From contig NZ_CP113797.1 in NCBI RefSeq assembly GCF_026802175.1, forward strand, positions 3,449,026-3,513,025: a stretch of DNA of 64,000 bases. Direction: 5' to 3'. The DNA is from Thermocoleostomius sinensis A174. Its GTDB lineage: Bacteria; Cyanobacteriota; Cyanobacteriia; Elainellales; Elainellaceae. Under the pieces are notes generated by a model. That model did no database searches, had not been told where the DNA came from, and was given only the letters and a program-made list of their open reading frames with translations. Positions within the stretch are counted from its first letter, which is position 1; the number at the start of each line of letters is the position of its first letter. This document shows, piece by piece, positions 27,982 through 37,292 of the stretch. The position numbers and the translations under genes were made by a program.

Positions 27982-30900
27982 ATGAAGCCATCAGATGACG
28001 AAAAACCAAAGATTTTAGTTGTAGACGATGAACCAGATAATCTCGATTTGCTCTATCGCACCTTCCACCGAGAGTTTAAAGTGTTGCGAGCCGAGAGTGG
28101 GCCCGTTGCCCTAGAAATTTTAAAAAATCAAGGTGAGGTGGCCGCCATCATTTCCGATCAGCGGATGCCCTACATGAGTGGGACAGAGTTTCTCAGCCTT
28201 ACAGCCACGCAATACCCCGATACCATTCGCATTATTTTAACGGGCTATACCGATGTAGAAGATTTGGTCGATGCCATCAACGCTGGCAAAGTGTTTAAGT
28301 ATGTCACCAAGCCTTGGGACGATAATGAACTGAAAGCTGTAGTACGGCAGGCCGTTGACACCCACAATGTTTTAAAAACTCGTACACAAGAGCTACGCCG
28401 CACTTTACGGCAAGAATCGCTGCTCAATGCTGTCACGAATACCATTCGCAGTGCCCCCAATTATCGGCAAATTTTGCAGACGATCGTCGAAACCGTTGGG
28501 CACATGTTTGAAGTCGATCGCTGTATTCTCCGTCCGTTTCAAGATGGACAGTTGGTTGATGAATGGTTTGTGTACACAGCCCGATCCACAACATCCTCTC
28601 CGCTATTGAAGCTAGACCCGGCGATCGACAGCGCAGCCTGCGCACCCGTGGACTCTCAACCAGATGGCGAACTTCATCAACTGATGCAAACGGTTTGGGA
28701 AACCCAGGATGTGCTGGTGATCCATGACGTGCAAACCGATGCCCACATCGATGCTGATCCGACTGGACGCCGTCGCCGCGCTTACGAGCACACACACATT
28801 TCCTCTAGTTTAATTGTGCCGCTATTACAGCAGGAACTTATGGCTGTTTTGGCGCTGCATCAGTGTCACCGACCTCGCCGTTGGCATGATGACGAAGTGC
28901 AACTCGTGGTAATGGTGGCCGATCAAGCCGCCTTGGCGTTATCACAAGCTCGTGCCTACGAACAAGTACGAGCGTTGGCCAAGCGGGAAGCGCTGGTTAA
29001 TACCATTACCGCTGCTATTCGTTCTAGTCTAGACCCGCAAGAAATTTTTGCCGCCATCACGCAGCAATTAGGGCAAGCCTTACAAGCAGACGGTTGTGCC
29101 CTCTCGTTGTGGACCGCAGACGACGAGTTTGTTCATTGTGTTGGGCTACACGATGTTACTCCGGCGATCGACAAGCTCACCGAGAGCAGTGATTCCGTAG
29201 CATCGGTGACATCAGCCGCGTCTGTGGATTGGCTCTCTGCAATGCCCCAGCCGTCTAACCCGCAGACAATGGCAACCAATCATCTGCCCCAGTCGTTTGC
29301 TCCGATTGCGGGTAATCCCGTTCTTCAACAAGTGCTGCAAACCCAAGCCCCAGTTATGATTGCTGATTTAAGTCAGCATTCAGAGATGACCCTGCCAGAC
29401 TTGCCCCTACGCTCACCCGCTCGATCGCTGTTGGTTGTGCCTCTGCTCTACGATGGCAAAATTATTGGCAGCATTTCGCTGCGACAAACCCACACGCCCC
29501 GTCACTGGCAACAAGCTGAAATTGAATTGGCCCAAGCGGTGGCCGCCCAAGCTGCTATTGCTGTGCAACAATCTCGTCTTTATCAAACTACTCGACAACA
29601 GGCTGAACAACTGCTGGAACTCGATCGCCAAAAAACTGAATTCTTTCAAAACATCTCTCACGAATTTCGCACCCCCTTAACGCTGACGATGGGCCCGTTA
29701 GAGTCTGCTGTTGCTCAGCAGCAAGGGCTTTCTTATGAACAATCAGTCATTGCGCTGCGCAATTCCCGACGTTTACTGAGATTGGTCAATCAACTGCTCG
29801 ATTTACAGCGACTTGATGCGGGGCGGATGCAGCCCCAGTTTCGCCCTTGTCATCTCTTAGAATTGGTATCTGACATTGTCGATTCGTTTCAGCCCTATTG
29901 CGAGAAGAAACAAATTCAGTTAACGACGGCATTGCAAGAGTGTCCGTTAGTTTACTTAGATGTCGAGAAATTTGACAAAGTTTTGTATAACTTGTTGTCC
30001 AATTCCATTAAATTCACGGCCGCAGGGGGTAGCATTTGCGTGACGCTGACCCCATTTCCCGATCGCTGTTTGATTGAAGTACAAGACACGGGTATCGGGA
30101 TTCGGGCCGATCAACTGCCTTACTTGTTTGAACGCTTTCGGCAGGCAGATGGTTCGGCGAGTCGTAGTCATGAGGGCAGCGGATTAGGCTTGGCGCTGGT
30201 CAAGGAACTGGTCGAGTTGCATGGTGGTAATGTCTGCGTAGAGTCTACCTACGGTTGTGGCACTCGGTTTACAATCGAACTGCGAATAGGCAAAGAGCAT
30301 CTGCCCGTCGATCAAGTCAGCGAGCAGGGGCTTGGGATTGAACCCAATCGTGCCCCGATTGAATTAGCCGATATTGAAACAGACCTCCAGGAACTGACAA
30401 CACACCCATCGCTAGGGTCTGTTGAGCCAATTCAACAAGTGGCTGAGGTAACAAGCCCATCTACTGCAACTGCGACTTCAGCGCTCAGCAAATCCAGTCA
30501 TCAATCAACGAGCAAAATTCTGGTAGTTGAAGACAATGCTGATATGCGCCACTATGTTTCAAGTGTGTTGCAGCGATCGGGGCACGAAGTATATACCGCT
30601 CGACATGGTGCGGAAGGGTTTCAACTGGCTCAAACCTTGGCTCCACATCTAATTGTCACTGATTTAATGATGCCATTGGTATCCGGGTTGGAAATGATTC
30701 AAATGATTCGGCAACACGAAGTTCTTAGAGGAACACCGATCGTACTATTAACCGCCAAAGCTGACGAAGATACTCGCATTGAGGGAGCCGAGACAGGTGC
30801 AGATGCCTACTTGTCCAAACCGTTTAACGATCGCGAGCTGTTGGCCGAAGTGCGAAATTTGCTGGCGCTGAAGGAAAACGAACGCAAGGTGGCAGATTTA

Positions 30901-31602
30901 AACACCTATTTAACTAAATCGGTGCTGCGACGATTTTTGCCCCCGGTGTTGGTAGACAAGGCCAGCCGAGGAGAATTGTCATTGGATTTGCGCCCCGAAC
31001 CTCGCATGATCACGATTCTGTTTAGCGACATTATTGGGTTTACCCAGCTTTCCAACACGTTGCGATCCCGCAAAGTATCAGAACTGCTCAATGAGTACCT
31101 AACAGACATGACCCATGCCATCTTTGAACATGGCGGCACGGTCGATAAATTTATGGGCGATGCGATCCTGGCAATTTTTGGGGCACCCGAAGAAATGAGT
31201 CCTAACGAACAAGTGAAACGCGCCATTGCAGCGGCTCGGCAAATGTATCGTACACTCGCCCAGTTAAACGATCGCTGGCAGGCTCAGGGCATTACTCAAC
31301 GGGTGCAGTTTCGGTGTGGCATTCACCAAGGAACGGCTGTGGTTGGATTGTTTGGTGGAGAGGAACGGGCCGACTATACGGCGATCGGACCTAGTGTCAA
31401 CATTGCGGCCCGCATTCAGGAAGCGGCTGAACCCAGCACGATTCTGGTTTCTGCGGCCGTTGCTGATTACCTGGAACTGGAAAAGGACGCCATTACAAAA
31501 TGCAGTCCACTGAAACTGAAGGGCGTGGATGAGACAGTACTCACCTTTGCTATTCATCCTGACCCATTACAAAAGCAGACCATCGAACGCTCCAAGGCGT
31601 AA
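27982..31602 (+). CDS. cyaC: Multi-domain sensor kinase/adenylate cyclase, CyaC type
   Basis: The ATG at 27982, with AAGGAG 8 nt upstream, gives 1206 residues. Domains in order are: receiver 1 (Asp59 in IISDQRMPYMSG); two GAF domains (about 165-320 and 345-530); HisKA with His560 in NISHEFRTPLTLT; HATPase_c (DTGIGIRADQ, GSGLGLALVKELVELHGG); receiver 2 (Asp894 in VTDLMMPLVSG); and a class III nucleotide cyclase with metal Asp1016 (FSDIIGFT), Asp1060 (FMGDAIL) and substrate-recognition Lys1056. This order is that of CyaC in Spirulina and Anabaena, where phosphotransfer controls cAMP synthesis. The cyclase carries the residues needed for activity. The GAF ligands are unknown. Confidence 0.9.
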   Translation: MKPSDDEKPKILVVDDEPDNLDLLYRTFHREFKVLRAESGPVALEILKNQGEVAAIISDQRMPYMSGTEFLSLTATQYPDTIRIILTGYTDVEDLVDAINAGKVFKYVTKPWDDNELKAVVRQAVDTHNVLKTRTQELRRTLRQESLLNAVTNTIRSAPNYRQILQTIVETVGHMFEVDRCILRPFQDGQLVDEWFVYTARSTTSSPLLKLDPAIDSAACAPVDSQPDGELHQLMQTVWETQDVLVIHDVQTDAHIDADPTGRRRRAYEHTHISSSLIVPLLQQELMAVLALHQCHRPRRWHDDEVQLVVMVADQAALALSQARAYEQVRALAKREALVNTITAAIRSSLDPQEIFAAITQQLGQALQADGCALSLWTADDEFVHCVGLHDVTPAIDKLTESSDSVASVTSAASVDWLSAMPQPSNPQTMATNHLPQSFAPIAGNPVLQQVLQTQAPVMIADLSQHSEMTLPDLPLRSPARSLLVVPLLYDGKIIGSISLRQTHTPRHWQQAEIELAQAVAAQAAIAVQQSRLYQTTRQQAEQLLELDRQKTEFFQNISHEFRTPLTLTMGPLESAVAQQQGLSYEQSVIALRNSRRLLRLVNQLLDLQRLDAGRMQPQFRPCHLLELVSDIVDSFQPYCEKKQIQLTTALQECPLVYLDVEKFDKVLYNLLSNSIKFTAAGGSICVTLTPFPDRCLIEVQDTGIGIRADQLPYLFERFRQADGSASRSHEGSGLGLALVKELVELHGGNVCVESTYGCGTRFTIELRIGKEHLPVDQVSEQGLGIEPNRAPIELADIETDLQELTTHPSLGSVEPIQQVAEVTSPSTATATSALSKSSHQSTSKILVVEDNADMRHYVSSVLQRSGHEVYTARHGAEGFQLAQTLAPHLIVTDLMMPLVSGLEMIQMIRQHEVLRGTPIVLLTAKADEDTRIEGAETGADAYLSKPFNDRELLAEVRNLLALKENERKVADLNTYLTKSVLRRFLPPVLVDKASRGELSLDLRPEPRMITILFSDIIGFTQLSNTLRSRKVSELLNEYLTDMTHAIFEHGGTVDKFMGDAILAIFGAPEEMSPNEQVKRAIAAARQMYRTLAQLNDRWQAQGITQRVQFRCGIHQGTAVVGLFGGEERADYTAIGPSVNIAARIQEAAEPSTILVSAAVADYLELEKDAITKCSPLKLKGVDETVLTFAIHPDPLQKQTIERSKA

Positions 31603-31691
31603 AGTACCCCAAGGTATAAAGTAAATGAGTAGATCTAAGTGGGCGGCGACTGATCTCCAGCAATCGTTTTTTGGCGGGATTTTGGGCGGGA

Positions 31692-32495
31692 TTAGAAGAT
31701 GCCTAGTAGTTGGGCTGCTATGACTTGTAGCAGAATTGCAATCACAATCGCTGCGATCGCCCCTAAAAAGGTATTGACAACATTGACCAATTCATTCGTT
31801 AACCAATCATATTTTGCTTGCAGGGTTGCTCCAATTACACTCTCTAAGTTAGTTGCAATAAAGGCGGCAACGATACAAATTACGATACTGAGATAGCCAA
31901 TCAAACCTACCGCCCAACCCACAGAAGCAATTGCCGCAGACGCCACAATACCGGCAAGCGTGCCTTCTAAACTGACTGCACCTTCTGTACCTCGGGCTAC
32001 TGGTTGCAGGGTCGTAATCAAAAAGGTGCGTTTTCCATAGGCTTTGCCTACTTCACTGGCGCAAGTATCTGACAACTTAGTGCTGAGACTGGCCACATAA
32101 CCCAGCAGCAACAGAATCACTAGTTCGGGTGTCCAAGCAGAAGCGATCGTAGAAGCAAAGTAAGCACCCAAAGCACAGAGCATTGCTGTGAGAGCAGATC
32201 CCCAGACATTTTCTGGTCCTCTGGCTCCCGATCGTTTTTCGGCAATCCCTGCTGCCTCTTTTTCGGCCATGCCAATGCGCGTCACCGCTGACCCCACCAA
32301 GAAGTAAAACATCATGACCGTATACCCTCGCCACCCCAACGTGCCCCAAATCATGATGCCTAAGGCCCAGGCATGAAGTAGACCCGCAGGCGTCAGTAAT
32401 TTTTTGGGTACAAACCAGGCGATCGCCAGCAATACGGAATTTAAACCCACTGCAATCAGCCAGGGCATGAGGACATCGAGAATTTCAATCGACAT
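31692..32495 (-). CDS. DUF92 / VTE6-like integral membrane protein (phytyl-phosphate kinase family)
   Basis: Members include plant VTE6 and its cyanobacterial homologue, which phosphorylate phytyl-phosphate in recycling of phytol from chlorophyll to tocopherol. I prefer the ATG at 32495 (MSIEILDVLMPWL), giving 267 residues; the longer frame to 32708 would run into the divergent kinase gene. There are about six to seven hydrophobic helices. Conserved-looking segments are RGPENVWGSALTAML, SLSTKLSDTCASEVGKAYGK and the GTEGAVSLEGTLAG stretch typical of the family. Its end faces the end of the cyaC-like gene. Confidence 0.82.
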   Translation of the reverse strand: MSIEILDVLMPWLIAVGLNSVLLAIAWFVPKKLLTPAGLLHAWALGIMIWGTLGWRGYTVMMFYFLVGSAVTRIGMAEKEAAGIAEKRSGARGPENVWGSALTAMLCALGAYFASTIASAWTPELVILLLLGYVASLSTKLSDTCASEVGKAYGKRTFLITTLQPVARGTEGAVSLEGTLAGIVASAAIASVGWAVGLIGYLSIVICIVAAFIATNLESVIGATLQAKYDWLTNELVNVVNTFLGAIAAIVIAILLQVIAAQLLGIF

Positions 32496-32580
32496 GAAGG
32501 TAGTCACAGATCTTAACCATAGGACTTGAGTTGTGCTTGTCTTGGTCTCAAGATACCCCTCGATCAGGGTATCTCGCTGA

Positions 32581-35424
32581 ATGTTTATAAATAAGCTTTG
32601 TTGCGTTAGTTCAACTTTGATTGCAAAGTTTAGCGATACATCAAGAATGGGAAACCTAGCAGATACGCAATCAAGTAGCTGCACTATGACCATCTCGCCT
32701 TTGCCCAATTGCCAACTTCAGGTAGAGCAAGAAAATTTACTGCGTCACGTTACCGATCGAATTCGGCAATCTCTGGAATTACAAGAAATTTTGGATGCCA
32801 CGGTTGTTGAAGTTCGGGCATTTTTGCAAACCGATCGCATTTTGATCTATAAGTTCTACCCCAATCACAATGGTCAAGTGGTGGCAGAGTCAGTCGATCG
32901 AACCCGATTGCCGTCCCTTTTAGGGCTAAATTTTCCGGCTGATGATATTCCCCTCCATGCACGAGAATTATTTATACAAGCAAGGGTGCGATCGGTGGTG
33001 GATGTGGAATCTGGTCAAATTGGGCAAAGTTCCGCTAATAACCTGAACGTAGGAGAATCTTCTCTTCAATATCGTTCGCTTGATCCATGCCATGCGGAAT
33101 ATCTCACAGCGATGGGAGTGAAGTCTTCGATGGTTGTGCCTGTGTTTTACCACGAACAACTTTGGGGATTATTAGTGTCCCACCATGCCGACTCAAAAGT
33201 TATCTCTGAAGCCCTGTTGCAAGGTATTCAACTAGTTGTCGATCAACTTTCAGTGGCAATTACTCAATCAATGTTGCTGCAACAGGTACGAGAGAAGGCT
33301 GACCGTGAAGCCACAATCAACCGCATTACTACCCTTCTGCATTCATTGCCGACGATCGAATTACAAAAAGCGTTGGATGAAACCGTGGCAGCCTTACAAG
33401 GCTCTGGTGGGAGATTGTTTGTGCAGGGTGGTTTTTTCAAAGGGCAGTATAACGCTGAGGGAATACTGGCAGGTTCCTCACCCAATTTGTATATCAGTGG
33501 TGCACAACCTACCCTTCCTGATCGAGCCAAGTGGCCATACATCGAGCAATATAGCGGTTGGACAAATCACTTTCAAACCGTTGGTGATTTTCAACCTTGG
33601 GCCATTACCGATCTGTATGAAACGCCTAGTCTGCGTAATCTGCAATCCTTTTTTCAAACGACCCCCATTCGATCGCTCCTCATTGTGCCACTGTGGATAC
33701 GCCAACAATGGGTAGGCTATTTGAGTCTTTTTCGCAATGAAATTGAAACAGAAACCTTGTGGGCTGGACAGTTCGATCCCGATGAACGTCAACGCTATCC
33801 ACGGTTATCGTTTGATGTTTGGCGAGAATCTAAGAGTGGACAGGTACACCCCTGGAGTGATGGAGATATTCAACTTGTAAAGAATTTAGGACATCAGTTT
33901 GCGTCAGCGATCGAACAAAATGAATTATATCAGCGCATTCAATCGCTCAATTTGACTTTAGAAACCCAAGTGCAAGAGCGCACAATAGAATTGCAGCAAG
34001 CAACCGAACAGCAAAAAATTCTGTTTGAAGTTGTCACTGAAATGCGTAAATCTCTTGATCTAAGTACAATTTTTGCAACGGTCACTCGGAGAGTAAGACG
34101 AATCTTACAGGTCGATCGCGTGGGAGTGTATCAGTTTGATTTAGATTCAGACTGTACAGATGGTAAGTTTGTCGCCGAAAAAGTATCATCTAAGTTTTCC
34201 TCAGCATTGGAAATCAGAATTCACGATCATTGCTTCGGTGAACTTTATCAGTCTCTCTATCAACAAGGTCGTTTACTGGTTATTAATGATATTCATCATG
34301 CAAATCTACAAAATTGTCATATCAGCATTCTCAATCGGTTTCAAGTAAAAGCCTTGATCGTTGCTCCGTTGCTGAAAGGAGAGTTCCTTTGGGGATTATT
34401 ATGTATTCACCAATGTGCCCACGTCAGGGAGTGGAAACCCAGCGAAATTCAATTTGTCAGTCAAGTGGCAGAACAGCTAAGTGTAGCCCTTGCGCAAGCC
34501 GATTTGCTAGCTCAAACGCAATCTCAAGCGAACCAGCTAGCTCAAACACTGCGGGAGCTACAGCAAGCCCAAGCGCAACTGATTCAAACCGAGAAAATGT
34601 CGAGCTTGGGGCAGTTGGTGGCAGGTGTAGCCCATGAAATCAATAATCCTGTGAATTTTATTTATGGCAATCTCAACTACATTGCCAGTTATACAGAAGA
34701 TTTACTAAGCCTGACCCAACTGCATCAGCAGCATTACAGTGAGATAGATACAACCATTCGGGAAAAAGCTGAAGCAATCGATCTAGATTTCATTAGCGAA
34801 GATTTGCCTAAAATTATTGCGTCGATGAAAATAGGAGCCGATCGGATTCGACAAATTGTGTTGTCGTTGCGCAATTTCTCTCGTCTTGACCAAGCTGAAA
34901 TGAAATTAGTCAATATTCACGAGGGTATTGATAGCACGCTGTTAATTTTGCAACATCGACTGCGTGGTAAACCAGATGTTGCAGGAATTGAACTCATTAA
35001 AACCTATGGAGACTTGCCGCTGGTTGAGTGTTATGCCGGACAGCTAAATCAAGTATTCATGAATTTGATCAGCAATGCCATCGATTCACTAGAGGAATGG
35101 AATTTGCAGCGATCGCCTCAAAGCATTGCCCAGCAGCCAGCTATTATCCGCATTTGCACCGAGGCATTGAACAATGAGCGCGTTGCCATTCGCATTTCTG
35201 ACAACGGCATGGGAATGTCAGAAGCGGTGCGGAGCCACTTGTTTGATCCATTTTTTACCACAAAACCTGTGGGCAAAGGCACTGGATTAGGACTCTCCAT
35301 TAGCTATCAAATCATCACCGATAAACATGGTGGGCAACTTCGCTGTGTGTCGGCTCCGGGGCAAGGGGCAGAATTTATTATCGAAATTCCAATTAGGCAG
35401 CCGTCCCCCACAACTCTGATATAG
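32581..35424 (+). CDS. Multi-GAF histidine kinase with a phytochrome/CBCR-like first GAF domain
   Basis: The 947-residue frame holds three GAF domains (about 65-225, 240-450, 500-660), a coiled coil ([18 protein letters not shown]), HisKA ([13 protein letters not shown]) and HATPase_c ([32 protein letters not shown]). The first GAF domain has the phytochrome-type LNFPADDIP motif (119-124) and a Cys-His pair at 170-171 ([14 protein letters not shown]), the position of covalent bilin attachment in Cph1-like and CBCR photoreceptors. No DXCF second cysteine is seen. A light-sensing role is likely but unproven. Start codons at 32581, 32647 and 32686 are all possible, none with a good Shine-Dalgarno. 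The 3' end overlaps the convergent gene by 32 bp. Confidence 0.85.
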   Translation: MFINKLCCVSSTLIAKFSDTSRMGNLADTQSSSCTMTISPLPNCQLQVEQENLLRHVTDRIRQSLELQEILDATVVEVRAFLQTDRILIYKFYPNHNGQVVAESVDRTRLPSLLGLNFPADDIPLHARELFIQARVRSVVDVESGQIGQSSANNLNVGESSLQYRSLDPCHAEYLTAMGVKSSMVVPVFYHEQLWGLLVSHHADSKVISEALLQGIQLVVDQLSVAITQSMLLQQVREKADREATINRITTLLHSLPTIELQKALDETVAALQGSGGRLFVQGGFFKGQYNAEGILAGSSPNLYISGAQPTLPDRAKWPYIEQYSGWTNHFQTVGDFQPWAITDLYETPSLRNLQSFFQTTPIRSLLIVPLWIRQQWVGYLSLFRNEIETETLWAGQFDPDERQRYPRLSFDVWRESKSGQVHPWSDGDIQLVKNLGHQFASAIEQNELYQRIQSLNLTLETQVQERTIELQQATEQQKILFEVVTEMRKSLDLSTIFATVTRRVRRILQVDRVGVYQFDLDSDCTDGKFVAEKVSSKFSSALEIRIHDHCFGELYQSLYQQGRLLVINDIHHANLQNCHISILNRFQVKALIVAPLLKGEFLWGLLCIHQCAHVREWKPSEIQFVSQVAEQLSVALAQADLLAQTQSQANQLAQTLRELQQAQAQLIQTEKMSSLGQLVAGVAHEINNPVNFIYGNLNYIASYTEDLLSLTQLHQQHYSEIDTTIREKAEAIDLDFISEDLPKIIASMKIGADRIRQIVLSLRNFSRLDQAEMKLVNIHEGIDSTLLILQHRLRGKPDVAGIELIKTYGDLPLVECYAGQLNQVFMNLISNAIDSLEEWNLQRSPQSIAQQPAIIRICTEALNNERVAIRISDNGMGMSEAVRSHLFDPFFTTKPVGKGTGLGLSISYQIITDKHGGQLRCVSAPGQGAEFIIEIPIRQPSPTTLI

Positions 35425-36562
35425 GCAGTTCCCAACCTGGTAGTAATTCGGGGATGGTCAACAATTGGCCGTCCTCTAGCACAGATTCTGCGGCATTCGA
35501 TCGATACACAGTCACAGTGCGCTGGTCTGGATCAATCAACAAGCCAATGCGGATACCTTGGTTCACAAACGACAGCACTTTTTCCCGCACAGGGGCAATT
35601 CGATCGAACGCCGACTTAATTTCCATAATCAAATCTGGCATCAACTCTGGGTAAGTCCGTGGTGCTCGCTTCAGGCGTTCCTTGAGAATAAACGAACAGC
35701 GCGGGGCCACCACTTCACCATTGGTCAAACGGTAGCCAACGCTGGAACTGAGCACATATCCTAACTGACGCGGCTCTACCCAGGCAAACAAGCGGGCACA
35801 AAAGCGGGTATTGATTTCACCAGAGGTAAAATCGGCTGGAGAATCCGTCATTGATTCGTCTGAGAGGATTGGAGCGGGCGTTGAAGAGGTCATCGTAGCG
35901 GAACCGGATGCGATCGGGGATAGTTCATTGAGTACCTGCTGCCTCAAATTCGATACGTTGACGCCTAGAGCCTCTAAAACTCTCACCGCCACTCCATCAG
36001 GAACCCGCAGCGTACCAAGCAGTAAGTGTTCAGTGCCAATGTAGCCTAGCCGCAGCTGCCGAGCTTCTTGTTTAGCGTAGTTCAAAACCATTTTGGCTTT
36101 TGGCGTAAACGGAATTTCAACTCTGTCTTCCTCGTTGCCCCGTCCAATGATTTTCTCGACTTCTCGACGAGCATCTTCTAGTTTGACACCAGCTGCTTTC
36201 AGTACTTTGGCGGCAAGTCCTGTGTTTTCGGCCATCAGCCCCAGCAAAATAAACTCGGTTCCTACAAAGTTATGCCCTAAGCGGCGAGATTCTTCTTGGG
36301 CAAGCGTGATTGACTGAATAGCTTTTTCCGTAAATCGCCTAAACATTGCATGATCCTCTGGAGTTTCAAGGGGGTCTGGAAGAAAAACGGTTTCGATCGA
36401 GCAATCAAACAAATGAGCAATTTTGATCGCTAGCGGCAAACTGGGATCATATCGTCCCACTTCCAGGGCGTTAATGGTTTGCCGACTGACTCCGAGACGT
36501 TTTGCCAGTTCTGCCTGCGACCAATGGCGATCGGCTCTAAGAATTCGTAAGCGATTGTGCAT
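35393..36562 (-). CDS. HTH - ClpC N-domain - Uma2 nuclease-like fusion protein
   Basis: Three parts are joined in 389 residues. Residues 1-63 are an XRE/YozG-type helix-turn-helix ([20 protein letters not shown]). Residues 73-213 are a full double Clp_N domain, very close to the ClpC N-terminus ([57 protein letters not shown]). Glu103 and Glu178 occupy the two GTE positions that bind phosphoarginine in Bacillus ClpC. After a Ser/Pro-rich linker, residues 246-389 are a Uma2 (DUF820) PD-(D/E)XK-like domain with Asp310, Glu314 and Lys316 ([10 protein letters not shown]) and [16 protein letters not shown]. No AAA+ part is present. It may be a self-regulated DNA-binding protein that borrows ClpC substrate recognition; function is unknown. 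It is divergent from a VOC gene across a palindrome. Confidence 0.88.
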   Translation of the reverse strand: MHNRLRILRADRHWSQAELAKRLGVSRQTINALEVGRYDPSLPLAIKIAHLFDCSIETVFLPDPLETPEDHAMFRRFTEKAIQSITLAQEESRRLGHNFVGTEFILLGLMAENTGLAAKVLKAAGVKLEDARREVEKIIGRGNEEDRVEIPFTPKAKMVLNYAKQEARQLRLGYIGTEHLLLGTLRVPDGVAVRVLEALGVNVSNLRQQVLNELSPIASGSATMTSSTPAPILSDESMTDSPADFTSGEINTRFCARLFAWVEPRQLGYVLSSSVGYRLTNGEVVAPRCSFILKERLKRAPRTYPELMPDLIMEIKSAFDRIAPVREKVLSFVNQGIRIGLLIDPDQRTVTVYRSNAAESVLEDGQLLTIPELLPGWELPISELWGTAA

Positions 36563-36671
36563 GGTTAGGGGAACTTTGCATCGATAGAACGGCTCTCCAT
36601 CACCATAGTCGCATGGTAAAGTAAATGAAACAGTGTGTCAATCTTGCTTTACACGCATGTTGTAAACTAAG

Positions 36672-36690
36672 TTTGTCAAATTTTGACAAA
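36672..36690. promoter_or_regulatory. Perfect 9-1-9 palindrome, likely operator in the divergent promoter
   Basis: TTTGTCAAATTTTGACAAA is a perfect inverted repeat (arms 36672-36680 and 36682-36690), extended by AA/TT two bases further out. It carries a TTGACA hexamer in each direction, so it overlaps possible -35 boxes for both the HTH-ClpN-Uma2 gene (start 36562) and the VOC gene (start 36831). I see no convincing -10 on either side. It is a good candidate site for the fusion protein's own XRE domain. Confidence 0.6.
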
Positions 36691-36830
36691 GTTGCGGTGC
36701 CATTTCTGATGCCCGTCTAGCTGCCTACAACTGGTTTGGTTGCCTTGCTAACACAATCAGGCGAGTTCGTTATTCTATAACTACAGTTCTTATTTATAAG
36801 CCTGTCTTAACCAGGTTTTCATCAGTTGCT

Positions 36831-37262
36831 ATGAACCACGTGCTATTTCACCTTGCCTTTCCCGTGACCGACATTGCCGCAGCCAAAGCTTTTTATGCCG
36901 ATGGTTTAGGGTGCAGTGTAGGTCGAGAAAATGCTAATTCGGTCATTTTGAATTTGTATGGGCATCAGTTAGTGGCCCATCTAACGCACGAGACATTGAC
37001 ACCACAAAAAGGCATCTATCCGCGTCATTTTGGACTGATCTTTACCAGTGAATCAGACTGGGAGGATCTGCTAAGTCGAGCGCAACAACGAGGATTGAAA
37101 TTTTATCAATCTCCAAAGTATCGCTTCACGGGTTTACCGTTAGAACATCGCACTTTCTTTCTAGAAGATCCGTTCCATAATTTGATGGAATTTAAGTACT
37201 ACGCCCATGCCTCTGCGATTTTTGGTGAAGCGGAATATACTCAAATTGGCGATCGAGCTTAA
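36831..37262 (+). CDS. VOC superfamily (glyoxalase/dioxygenase-like) protein
   Basis: This 143-residue protein has a paired beta-alpha-beta-beta-beta fold signature: FHLAFPVTDIAAAKAFYADG at the start of module one and HFGLIF at module two. It ends FLEDPFHNLMEFKYY. His7, the His of HFGLIF and the Glu of MEFKYY are at typical metal-ligand positions. Small stand-alone VOC proteins include glyoxalase I, fosfomycin resistance and dioxygenase types; this one cannot be assigned further. It is followed after 30 bp by a potassium channel gene, probably in one transcript. Confidence 0.85.
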   Translation: MNHVLFHLAFPVTDIAAAKAFYADGLGCSVGRENANSVILNLYGHQLVAHLTHETLTPQKGIYPRHFGLIFTSESDWEDLLSRAQQRGLKFYQSPKYRFTGLPLEHRTFFLEDPFHNLMEFKYYAHASAIFGEAEYTQIGDRA

Positions 37263-37292
37263 TGCTGCTATGTTTAAAAAATCTAGCTATTT

